Shown here: positions 7,023-13,667 of the stretch, piece after piece
Position numbering within the stretch: the first letter of the stretch is position 1
Layout of the letters: each line of letters begins with the position of its first letter
DNA from: an uncultured Collinsella sp.
GTDB lineage: Bacteria > Actinomycetota > Coriobacteriia > Coriobacteriales > Coriobacteriaceae
Assembly (NCBI GenBank): GCA_900549085.1
Contig: URMO01000049.1
Span: 1 to 14,850 of the forward strand
Reading direction: 5' to 3'
DNA: 14,850 bases
Notes under the pieces: generated by a model
The model's database searches: none
Told to the model about the DNA's origin: nothing
What the model saw: the letters and a program-made list of their open reading frames with translations, nothing else
Made by a program: the position numbers and the translations under genes

Positions 7023-7036
7023 GTTCCAACTGGAAC
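7023..7036 (+). repeat. 14-bp palindrome before plsX
   Basis: GTTCCA and TGGAAC are perfect inverted arms around a two-base centre (7029-7030). It could be an operator, or in RNA a five-pair hairpin with a four-base loop. No known FapR-type site is recognisable. Function is not known. Confidence 0.55.
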
Positions 7037-7039
7037 CAC

Positions 7040-7069
7040 AATGGCCGGCTCAATGAGTCGGCCATTTTT
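7040..7069 (+). terminator. Rho-independent terminator between rpmF and plsX
   Basis: A 12-bp stem with one G-T wobble pairs 7040-7051 with 7055-7066 around a three-base loop, and five T residues occupy 7065-7069. It should end the rpmF transcript, at least in part. The plsX ribosome binding site starts only a few bases later, so plsX needs either read-through or a promoter overlapping this region. Confidence 0.85.
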
Positions 7070-7073
7070 GTAT

Positions 7074-7079
7074 AAGGAG
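7074..7079 (+). promoter_or_regulatory. Ribosome binding site of plsX
   Basis: AAGGAG lies eight bases before the ATG at 7088 and only three before another ATG at 7083. The second opens a two-codon frame (ATG AAA TGA) whose stop overlaps the plsX start. The spacing favours 7088 as the true start. Confidence 0.8.
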
Positions 7080-7087
7080 CATATGAA

Positions 7088-8107
7088 ATGAGTAACGTTC
7101 GCGTTTGTGTAGACGTTGTGGGCGGAGACGAGAAGCCCCAGGTTGTCCTCGACGGTATCGAGGCTGCACTTGCGGCAGATCCCGAGATCGAGGTCTTGGC
7201 CGTCGGTCCCGCCGAAATCGTCAACCCCTTTGCCGCAGCGCATGCTCGTGTGGAGGCCTTGGAGGCCCCCGACGTCATTAGCATGGAGGACGATCCCATC
7301 CGCGCCGTGATGACCAAGCGCAAGTCTTCGATCGTGCTTGCGTGCCGTGCCATTAAGAAGGGCAATGCGGACGCGTTTTTCTCGGCCGGCTCGACCGGTG
7401 CCATGACTGCTGCCGCCACGGCCTACGTCACGCCGTTTAGGTATTTGGCAGAGGGTAAGAAGCAGCCGGTCCGTCCGTGCCTGACCAACGCACTGCCCAA
7501 TCGCGCCGGCGGCCTGACGGTGCTGTGCGATATGGGCGCCAATCCCGATGTCACGGCGGACGACATGGTGCGTTTCGCCCAGATGGGCGCGGCCTATGCC
7601 CGCGTGGTTTTGGGCATTGAGCATCCCCGCGTGGGCCTGCTTGCCAACGGCACCGAGGACGAGAAGGGCTCCAACTTTACCAAGTCGTGCTTCCCGGCCA
7701 TGAAGACCGCGGTTCCCGGCTTTGTGGGCAACTGTGAGGGCACCGACCTTACGTCGGGCAATTATGACGTCGTGGTCGCCGACGGCATGTCGGGCAACAT
7801 CGCGCTCAAGGCCACCGAGGGCGCTGCCAAGTTTTTGCTGCAGGAGCTCAAGGGTGCCTTTATGTCCTCGCTCGGCACCAAGATCGCCGCGCTGCTCATT
7901 AAAAAGCAGATGCGCGAGATTAAGGCCAAGCTTTCGGGCGACGCCAAGGGCGGCGCGATTCTGCTGGGCCTGCGCGGTGTCGTGTTGATCGGCCACGGCG
8001 CTACGTCGGTCGAGGCCGTCAAGAACGGTACGCTTGCCGCGGCCCAGGCCGTACGTGCCGGGCTTGTCCAGGACGTTGCCAATTCCATGGACGGTATCGT
8101 TTTGTAA
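7088..8107 (+). CDS. plsX: Phosphate acyltransferase PlsX
   Basis: PlsX reversibly converts acyl-ACP and phosphate to acyl-phosphate and ACP, supplying PlsY for the first acylation of glycerol-3-phosphate. It works at the inner face of the membrane. The 339 residues match the family. Recognisable parts are VDVVGGDEKP (8-17, family VDAMGGD), ADAFFSAGSTGAMTAA (94-109), CDMGANPD (147-154), RVGLLANGTEDEKG (181-194), ADGMSGNIALK (231-241) and GGAILLGLRGVVLIGHGA (288-305). The MGGD methionine is replaced by valine, and the usual NIGEE-KGN reads NGTEDEKGS; both are mild departures. It is preceded by a terminator and followed by acpP, the source of its ACP partner. FakA upstream makes the same acyl-phosphate from free fatty acids. 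Confidence 0.95.
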   Translation: MSNVRVCVDVVGGDEKPQVVLDGIEAALAADPEIEVLAVGPAEIVNPFAAAHARVEALEAPDVISMEDDPIRAVMTKRKSSIVLACRAIKKGNADAFFSAGSTGAMTAAATAYVTPFRYLAEGKKQPVRPCLTNALPNRAGGLTVLCDMGANPDVTADDMVRFAQMGAAYARVVLGIEHPRVGLLANGTEDEKGSNFTKSCFPAMKTAVPGFVGNCEGTDLTSGNYDVVVADGMSGNIALKATEGAAKFLLQELKGAFMSSLGTKIAALLIKKQMREIKAKLSGDAKGGAILLGLRGVVLIGHGATSVEAVKNGTLAAAQAVRAGLVQDVANSMDGIVL

Positions 8108-8126
8108 GAGCCCCGTTACGTGGCTC
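8108..8126 (+). repeat. 19-bp imperfect palindrome after plsX
   Basis: GAGCCCCGT (8108-8116) and ACGTGGCTC (8118-8126) match as inverted arms at eight of nine positions around the central T8117. It begins directly after the plsX stop and overlaps the proposed -35 region of acpP. A candidate operator half of a paired arrangement with 8148-8179. Confidence 0.6.
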
Positions 8127-8150
8127 AACCTGTACCGTGTGGGGTAGAAT
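8124..8150 (+). promoter_or_regulatory. Candidate promoter for acpP-rnc-smc
   Basis: TAGAAT at 8145-8150 is a likely -10. CTCAAC at 8124-8129 lies fifteen bases upstream, exactly as before yloU. The start would fall near 8157, giving a leader of about 65 bases. Palindromes cover both the -35 side and the -10/start side, which suggests control at this promoter. The call rests on pattern only. Confidence 0.45.
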
Positions 8151-8179
8151 CGGAGCCGTATTGCAACGCGGCTCCGATT
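8148..8179 (+). repeat. 32-bp palindrome overlapping the acpP -10 region
   Basis: AATCGGAGCCG (8148-8158) and CGGCTCCGATT (8169-8179) are perfect 11-base inverted arms. The centre TTGCAA (8161-8166) is itself palindromic, so 14 of 16 positions per half match. No T run follows, so it is not a standard terminator. It may be a protein-binding operator, or in read-through RNA a stable hairpin open to RNase III or other control. Confidence 0.75.
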
Positions 8180-8221
8180 GCCGTGTTGTGTTGTGTTCCA
8201 TGACATACGAGAGGAAGCGCT

Positions 8222-8464
8222 ATGGACCGCTCCGAAATCTTCGATAAGATCGCCGAAATCGCCGCTGACGTGCTGGGTGTCGATGTCGCTGACATTAGCG
8301 ACGAGACCACTTTTGACGATCTCGATGCCGATTCGCTCGAGCGTCTGCAGCTGGTGACGGCCATTGAGGACGAGTTCGACCTCGAAATCGATGACGAGAC
8401 CCTGCTGTCGCTCAACTCTGTCGCCGACGCCGTCGACGCGATCGAAAACGCCAAGGAGGCCTAA
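8222..8464 (+). CDS. acpP: Acyl carrier protein
   Basis: ACP carries growing fatty acyl chains on a 4'-phosphopantetheine arm. The 80 residues are highly acidic with few basic residues, as expected. The attachment site is Ser38 in LDADSLERLQLV (34-45), where many relatives read GADSLDTVELV. The four-helix pattern is intact (helix 1 residues 2-18, helix 2 from 37, C-terminal helix 67-78). GAGGAAG at 8211-8217 precedes the ATG. rnc follows three bases after the stop, and its ribosome binding site lies inside the acpP end. Unlike B. subtilis, no fabD or fabG stands between plsX and acpP. Confidence 0.95.
   Translation: MDRSEIFDKIAEIAADVLGVDVADISDETTFDDLDADSLERLQLVTAIEDEFDLEIDDETLLSLNSVADAVDAIENAKEA
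8453..8459 (+). promoter_or_regulatory. Ribosome binding site of rnc inside acpP
   Basis: AAGGAGG covers the last codons of acpP and lies eight bases before TTG at 8468. This spacing decides for TTG 8468 as the rnc start over the next in-frame TTG at 8474. Confidence 0.8.
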
Positions 8465-8467
8465 GTC

Positions 8468-9193
8468 TTGGCTTTGTCTGAACGACTCACGCGCGCCCAG
8501 GAGATTCTGGGCCATGAGTTCAATAACAAGGTGCTGCTGCGCGCGGCGCTCACGCATCCCTCGGCCGTCGAGGGCCTGCCGGTCTCTGCCAGCTATGAGC
8601 GCCTTGAATTTTTGGGCGATTCCATTTTGGGCGCCGTGGTGGCCCGTTCGCTCTTTGAGTCCTATCCCGAGTTTGACGAGGGCAAGCTCACACGCCTGAA
8701 GGTGTCCCTTGTCTCGGGTGCCACGCTGTCCGAGGTGTCGCACGAGCTGGGTATCGACGACATCATCATCTTTGGCGCCTCCGAGACCGGTACCGGCGCG
8801 CGCGGCCTGCACTCGGCGCTTGAGAACGTTTACGAGTCGCTCGTGGGCGCGTTGTATCTGGATGCCGGTTGGGATGCGGCGGCGGAGTTCATCCACCGTA
8901 CGCTTAAGCCGCACCTGGCCACCGAGCGTGCCGAGCACCCCGCGAACCCCAAGTCGTTCTTGCAGGAGTGCGTGCAGGCAGACGGCCACGAGCCTCCCGC
9001 GTATAAGCTGGTCGGCTCCGAGGGCCCCGCGCATGCGCCCACCTTTACCGCTGTGGTGCTCATCGACGGTATTCGCCAGGGCCGCGGCACCGGTTCCTCC
9101 AAGAAGGAGGCCGAGGCGGCCGCTGCGCTCGAGGCGCTCGACCGCATGGGCTACACCACCAACGGCGTGATTCTCAACAAGAAGCCTGTCTAA
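8468..9193 (+). CDS. rnc: Ribonuclease III
   Basis: RNase III cuts double-stranded RNA in rRNA precursors and in some mRNAs. The 241 residues hold the catalytic domain (about 5-150), with signature ERLEFLGDSILG (44-55), and a double-stranded RNA-binding domain (about 162-230) ending in GTGSSKKEAEAAAALEAL. Metal-site residues E44, E47, D51, E71 and E123 are present. The position equal to E. coli Asp114 (A. aeolicus Asp107) is Asn120, in the run ENVYESLVGALYLD. This is unusual for a residue that takes part in metal binding. The TTG start is set by AAGGAGG at 8453-8459. smc starts eleven bases after the stop; rnc-smc-ftsY is a widely conserved order. Confidence 0.96.
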   Translation: MALSERLTRAQEILGHEFNNKVLLRAALTHPSAVEGLPVSASYERLEFLGDSILGAVVARSLFESYPEFDEGKLTRLKVSLVSGATLSEVSHELGIDDIIIFGASETGTGARGLHSALENVYESLVGALYLDAGWDAAAEFIHRTLKPHLATERAEHPANPKSFLQECVQADGHEPPAYKLVGSEGPAHAPTFTAVVLIDGIRQGRGTGSSKKEAEAAAALEALDRMGYTTNGVILNKKPV

Positions 9194-9203
9194 GCGAGGA
9201 ACC

Positions 9204-12200
9204 GTGTATCTCAAGTCCCTCACGCTCAAAGGGTTCAAGTCGTTTGCCGACCGCGCCCATATGTCATTTGAGCCGGGCCTGACCGTCATCGTCGGTCCCA
9301 ACGGCTCGGGAAAATCGAACATCTCCGACTCGATTCTGTGGGTCCTGGGCGAGCAGAGCGCCAAGCAGCTGCGCGGCCAGGCCATGGAGGACGTCATCTT
9401 CTCGGGTTCGTCGGCGCGCAAGCCGGTGGGTGTCGCCGAGGTCACCCTGGTGCTCGATAACTCGGACCATATGCTGCCCGTCGACTTTGACGAGGTCGCC
9501 ATCACCCGTCGTATGTATCGCTCGGGCGAAAGCGAGTACCTCATCAACTCGAGCCCGTGCCGCCTGATGGATATTCAGGACATTCTGCACGATTCGGGTC
9601 TGGGCAAGGATACGCATTCCATCATTAGCCAGGGAAAGCTCGATGCCATTTTGCAGAGCCGCCCCGAGGAGCGCCGCGCCCTGGTCGAGGAGGCTGCCGG
9701 CATCTCCAAGCACAAGCGCCGCAAGGAGCGTGCGCTCAAAAAGATTAAATCGATGGACGAGCACCTGACCCGTGCCCGCGATATCAATGAGGAGATTGCT
9801 CGTCAGCTGCGGCCGCTGGAGCGTCAGGTCGATCGCGCGCGCAAGTATAAAGAGCTGTCCTCGCGCGCGAACGAGCTTACGCAGATGCTGGCCGTCGACG
9901 AGCTTCGTTCGCTGCAGTCGCAGTGGAACGACCTGGAGAGCCGCTCTAAGGAGGGCGCTGCCGAGCTTGAGCTTGCGCAATACCGCTTGGGCGAAAAGGA
10001 GCGTGAGCTCGAGAAGCTCCAGGTTATGCTCGAGGAAAAGGGCCTGTTTGTGGGCGATCTGGGCGAGCAGCGCCGCCATATGCAAGACGTTGTCGGCCGC
10101 ATTAACTCAGATATGCGCCTGCTCGAGGAAAAGGGCCACAACATGGTGTCGCGCCTGTCAGACATGCGCGGCCAGATCTCGAGCTCCGAGCATCAGCGCC
10201 GTCGCGTGGTCGAGGAGCTCGAGGATGCGCGTGCCCAGCTTGAGGAAGTGACCGGTGCGCACATGCAGGCTCAGGACGACGTTGATGCCGCCGGTCCAGC
10301 CGCCGCCCAGCTCCACGAGCGTCGCGTTGCGCTTGACAATCAGATTTCGCAGCTCACGCACGAGCAGCGCGATGTGCAGCGTGTGGCCGATAGCGCCGCG
10401 CTCGAGCTTGCCAAGGTGAAGGACTCTTTGAGCAATGCCGAGGTCGAGGACAACATGTACGCCTCGCGCCTGGAGCAGATCGACGAGCAGCTCGAGGAGG
10501 TCACGGCCTCGCTCGAGAGCCGTCGCGACCGCGCTGAGGAGCTCGACGGCGCGCTTGATCAGGCCCGCCAGGCCCAGGTCGATGCGCGCGAGGCCACCGA
10601 GGTTGCCCGTGCAGCCCTTAAAGACTTGCGTGCCCGCGAGAGCGAGGCGCGCAACAAGTTGTCCGAGGTGCGCTCAGAGCTTGCCAGCCAAAAGCAGCTC
10701 GATGCCCGCATGGCCGACAGCTCGCCGCTGGTGAGCCGTCTGGTGGGCGCGCTGGGTGATGATGTTTCGGGTCGTCTGGGCGACGTGCTCGAGGCCCCTC
10801 TTGAGCTCGAGAGCCTGGTCGAGCAGCTGCTTGCCGGCGATATCGATGCCCTGCTGTTTGATGACGCCGCCACGCTTGAGCGTGCCGGTCGTGCGGCACT
10901 GGACCAAAAGAAGGCCTCGGGCGAGGCACTGCTGATGGCGCGCGGCGTGAGCGGCTCTGCTGCTGCTAAGGGCGCTGCCGGTTCGCGTCTGGTCGATCGC
11001 CTGTCCGTGCGCGCCGGTTATGGTCCGGTTGTCGAGGCCCTGCTCGGCGGCTATTACGTGGTCGATGACTTGGCTGCTGCGCTGGCGGCACCTGTCGTTG
11101 ACGGCGTGACCTATGTGACGCCCGATGGCGCCCGCGTGAGCTGTGGCGGCCTGGTGCGCGTGGGGCTCGATGCCGGCGAGGCTTCGGGTGCTCTTGAGCG
11201 CAAACGTCGCATTCGCGAGCTGGAGGGCCTGGAGCCCGATTTGGCTGCCGTGTTTGAGCACGTGTCGGATCAGGTCGTCGAGGCCAATGCGGCCGTCGAG
11301 GAGGCGCGTGCCGCCGAGGGCGATGCCGCCGGCGAGATCGCCCGTCTTGAGGGCGAGCGCCGCTCGCTGCTCTCTGAGATCGGCCGCTTGGAGCAAAGCG
11401 CCAACAATGCCGAGGTCGAGCGCGTGCGCATCTCCAAGCGCCGCGAACAGGCAGTCGAGGCCGTTCGCGCAGCGCGCCCGCGCGTTGACGAGCTCACCCG
11501 TTCGCGCGACGAGGCCCGTGCGCAGGCAAGCGACCTGGGTCTCCAGATTGCCGAAGCCAACGACGAGCTCGATCGCGTGCGCCGTGACGATTCCGAGGCC
11601 GCCGGCAAGCTCGCCGATGCCAAGGTGCGCCTGGCCCAGACGAGCGAGCGTCTGCGTTCGCTGAAGGGCCGCGTGCCCGACCTGGAGCATCGCCTGGAGG
11701 GCATCGACCGCCGTATCCGCGGAACACGCCAGGCCTCGCGCTCACTCGAGCTGCTGCGTCTGCGCGTCGATCCCATGCACGAGCGCTATTCGGCCCTGCT
11801 GGAGCGCGCGTCGGATTGGGCCGCGCGTCTGCGTGACCAGGCTTCGCTCGAGGAGGCGGACTCGGCCTCGCTCAAGAAGACCATCGAGGACGCCAAGGCC
11901 GAGGTCTCCCGCGCCAAGGAGCGGGTCGATGCCGCCACGGCGACGCAAAACGAGTTCAAGGTCGCACGTGGCAAGCTCGAGGTGCAGGTGGAGGCTGCCA
12001 TCAAGGCCATTACCGCCGATGGCACCACGGTACTCGAGGAAGCGCTCATGCTTCCCGCGCCCACCGACCGCGATGCCGCCGAGCGCGAGCTCAACCAGCT
12101 CGTGCGCCAGATCAACAACCTGGGCCCTGTGAACCAGGTTGCCATGGAGGAGTACGAGCAGCTCAAGCGCCGCGCCGATTACATCGAGGAGCAGCTGGCC

Positions 12201-12740
12201 GATCTGGAGAGCGCGCGCAAGGCGCTCACCAAGATCACGGTGGCTATCGACCGTAAGATGCGTAAGGCGTTCCTGGTGACCTTTGAGAAGGTCGATGCGA
12301 ACTTCCGCGAGATCTTCGCCATGCTGTTCCCGGGTGGCCAGGCACATCTGGAGATGACCGACCCCGAGCATCCGGCCGAGACGGGCATCGAGGTCGTGGC
12401 GCAGCCGCGTGGCAAGCGCATCACCAAGATGATGCTCATGTCGGGCGGCGAGAAGAGCCTGACGGCGCTCGCCCTGCTCTTTGCCGTGTATCGCACGCGT
12501 ACGGTGCCGTTCTATGTGCTGGACGAGGTCGAGGCGGCACTCGACGACGCCAACCTGTCCAAGCTCATCGGCGCGCTCGACGTGTTGCGTTCCGATACGC
12601 AGCTCTTGGTTATCTCGCATCAGCGCCGTACTATGGAGGACGCTGACGTCCTCTACGGCGTCTCGATGCAAGCCGACGGCGTCAGTCGCGTCGTCTCGCA
12701 AAAACTCGATCGCGAAACCGGAAAGGTCGTGAATGCATAA
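9204..12740 (+). CDS. smc: Chromosome segregation protein SMC
   Basis: SMC forms ring-shaped dimers that, with ScpA and ScpB, extrude DNA loops and organise the chromosome. The 1178 residues are full length. The N-terminal head has FKSFAD (11-16) and Walker A GPNGSGKS (31-38). Long coiled coils lie at about 170-505 and 655-1015. Between them is the hinge (about 509-652). The C-terminal head has the ABC signature MSGGEKS (1079-1085) and Walker B ending in LDEVEAALDD, with Asp1107 and Glu1108. The GTG start is used, with GAGGA at 9196-9200 close before it and the rnc stop ten bases away, leaving no room for a longer form. scpA and scpB are not in the window. The stop overlaps the ftsY start by one base. 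Confidence 0.97.
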   Translation: MYLKSLTLKGFKSFADRAHMSFEPGLTVIVGPNGSGKSNISDSILWVLGEQSAKQLRGQAMEDVIFSGSSARKPVGVAEVTLVLDNSDHMLPVDFDEVAITRRMYRSGESEYLINSSPCRLMDIQDILHDSGLGKDTHSIISQGKLDAILQSRPEERRALVEEAAGISKHKRRKERALKKIKSMDEHLTRARDINEEIARQLRPLERQVDRARKYKELSSRANELTQMLAVDELRSLQSQWNDLESRSKEGAAELELAQYRLGEKERELEKLQVMLEEKGLFVGDLGEQRRHMQDVVGRINSDMRLLEEKGHNMVSRLSDMRGQISSSEHQRRRVVEELEDARAQLEEVTGAHMQAQDDVDAAGPAAAQLHERRVALDNQISQLTHEQRDVQRVADSAALELAKVKDSLSNAEVEDNMYASRLEQIDEQLEEVTASLESRRDRAEELDGALDQARQAQVDAREATEVARAALKDLRARESEARNKLSEVRSELASQKQLDARMADSSPLVSRLVGALGDDVSGRLGDVLEAPLELESLVEQLLAGDIDALLFDDAATLERAGRAALDQKKASGEALLMARGVSGSAAAKGAAGSRLVDRLSVRAGYGPVVEALLGGYYVVDDLAAALAAPVVDGVTYVTPDGARVSCGGLVRVGLDAGEASGALERKRRIRELEGLEPDLAAVFEHVSDQVVEANAAVEEARAAEGDAAGEIARLEGERRSLLSEIGRLEQSANNAEVERVRISKRREQAVEAVRAARPRVDELTRSRDEARAQASDLGLQIAEANDELDRVRRDDSEAAGKLADAKVRLAQTSERLRSLKGRVPDLEHRLEGIDRRIRGTRQASRSLELLRLRVDPMHERYSALLERASDWAARLRDQASLEEADSASLKKTIEDAKAEVSRAKERVDAATATQNEFKVARGKLEVQVEAAIKAITADGTTVLEEALMLPAPTDRDAAERELNQLVRQINNLGPVNQVAMEEYEQLKRRADYIEEQLADLESARKALTKITVAIDRKMRKAFLVTFEKVDANFREIFAMLFPGGQAHLEMTDPEHPAETGIEVVAQPRGKRITKMMLMSGGEKSLTALALLFAVYRTRTVPFYVLDEVEAALDDANLSKLIGALDVLRSDTQLLVISHQRRTMEDADVLYGVSMQADGVSRVVSQKLDRETGKVVNA

Positions 12741-13657
12741 TGGGATTCTTCGATGCTCTCTCGCGCGGACTTGAACGCAGCCGCGAGGCCCTCAACGAGG
12801 TCTTTTACTTTGGCGGTGAGGTCGACGAGGATTTTTGGGAGGACCTAGAGGATACTCTCGTCATGGGTGACATGGGTGCCGAGGTCGCCATCCAGGTCTC
12901 CGATGACCTGCGCGATGCCGCGGCCAAGAAGAACCTCAAGACCGCCCCACAACTCCGTCGCGCCCTGGCCGAGCAGCTCGAGCAGCATTTTGTGCCCGTT
13001 GAGCGCGACCCGTTCGCCGACACGCCGAGCTGCGTGCTGTTTGTGGGCATTAACGGTGCCGGCAAGACCACGACGGTCGGCAAGATCGCGAGCGCCATGG
13101 CTGCCCGCGGCAAGAATGTCGTGATCGGTTCGGCCGATACCTTCCGCGCCGCCGCCATCGAGCAGCTCGATGTGTGGGGCCAGCGCGCCGGCGTTCCCGT
13201 CATCAAGCGCGACCGCGGCTCCGACCCGGCAAGCGTTTGCTACGACGTGCTCGACGAGGCCGACAAGCGCGGCAGCGACCTGGTGCTTATCGACACCGCC
13301 GGCCGTCTGCACACGAGCCCCGAGCTCATGCGCGAGCTTGCCAAGGTGGTCAACGTGACGCGTAAGCGCGCCGCCAATATGGCCGCCGGCCCCATGCCCG
13401 TCTCGGTCGTCCTTGTAATCGATGCCGCGACAGGCCAAAACGGTCTGAATCAGGCGCTTGAGTTTAACGAGGCGCTGGGCCTGGACGGTATTATCATGAC
13501 AAAGCTCGACGGCACGGCAAAGGGCGGTATCGCCATGGCCGTGGCCGAGAAGCTCAAGCTCCCGATCCTGCGCGTGGGCGTGGGCGAGCAGGTCGATGAC
13601 CTGCAGGAGTTCAATGCCAAAGATTTCTGCCGCGCCCTGGTGGGCGAGTCCAATTAA
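12740..13657 (+). CDS. ftsY: Signal recognition particle receptor FtsY
   Basis: FtsY docks the signal recognition particle with its nascent chain at the membrane, using paired GTP hydrolysis with Ffh. The 305 residues are the short form: the long acidic A domain of E. coli FtsY is absent. The protein starts with an amphipathic stretch GFFDALSRGLERSREALNE that probably binds membrane. The N domain spans about 1-90. The G domain has GINGAGKTTT (103-112), DTFRAAAIEQL (133-143), DTAGR (185-189), TKLDGTAKGG (254-263) and GVGEQVDDLQEF (280-291), the typical FtsY end. The ATG overlaps the smc stop (TAATG), so translation is probably coupled. ffh follows ten bases later, with no ylxM between them as in Firmicutes. 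Confidence 0.97.
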   Translation: MGFFDALSRGLERSREALNEVFYFGGEVDEDFWEDLEDTLVMGDMGAEVAIQVSDDLRDAAAKKNLKTAPQLRRALAEQLEQHFVPVERDPFADTPSCVLFVGINGAGKTTTVGKIASAMAARGKNVVIGSADTFRAAAIEQLDVWGQRAGVPVIKRDRGSDPASVCYDVLDEADKRGSDLVLIDTAGRLHTSPELMRELAKVVNVTRKRAANMAAGPMPVSVVLVIDAATGQNGLNQALEFNEALGLDGIIMTKLDGTAKGGIAMAVAEKLKLPILRVGVGEQVDDLQEFNAKDFCRALVGESN

Positions 13658-13661
13658 GGAG
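13656..13661 (+). promoter_or_regulatory. Ribosome binding site of ffh
   Basis: AAGGAG overlaps the ftsY stop and lies six bases before GTG at 13668. It fixes the ffh start. Confidence 0.8.
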
Positions 13662-13667
13662 TGACTA

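Noticed and set aside
8148..8190. The 11-bp stem as a terminator for plsX
   Set aside because: No T run follows the stem; the sequence after it is GC- and GT-rich.
6989..9547. A long open frame of 852 codons on the - strand across plsX, acpP, rnc and the start of smc
   Set aside because: plsX, acpP and rnc are all in the same frame, and the antisense frame lines up with their codons. Stops would need the sense codons TTA, CTA or TCA, which are rare in this GC-rich DNA. The sense genes have clear family motifs; the antisense protein has none.
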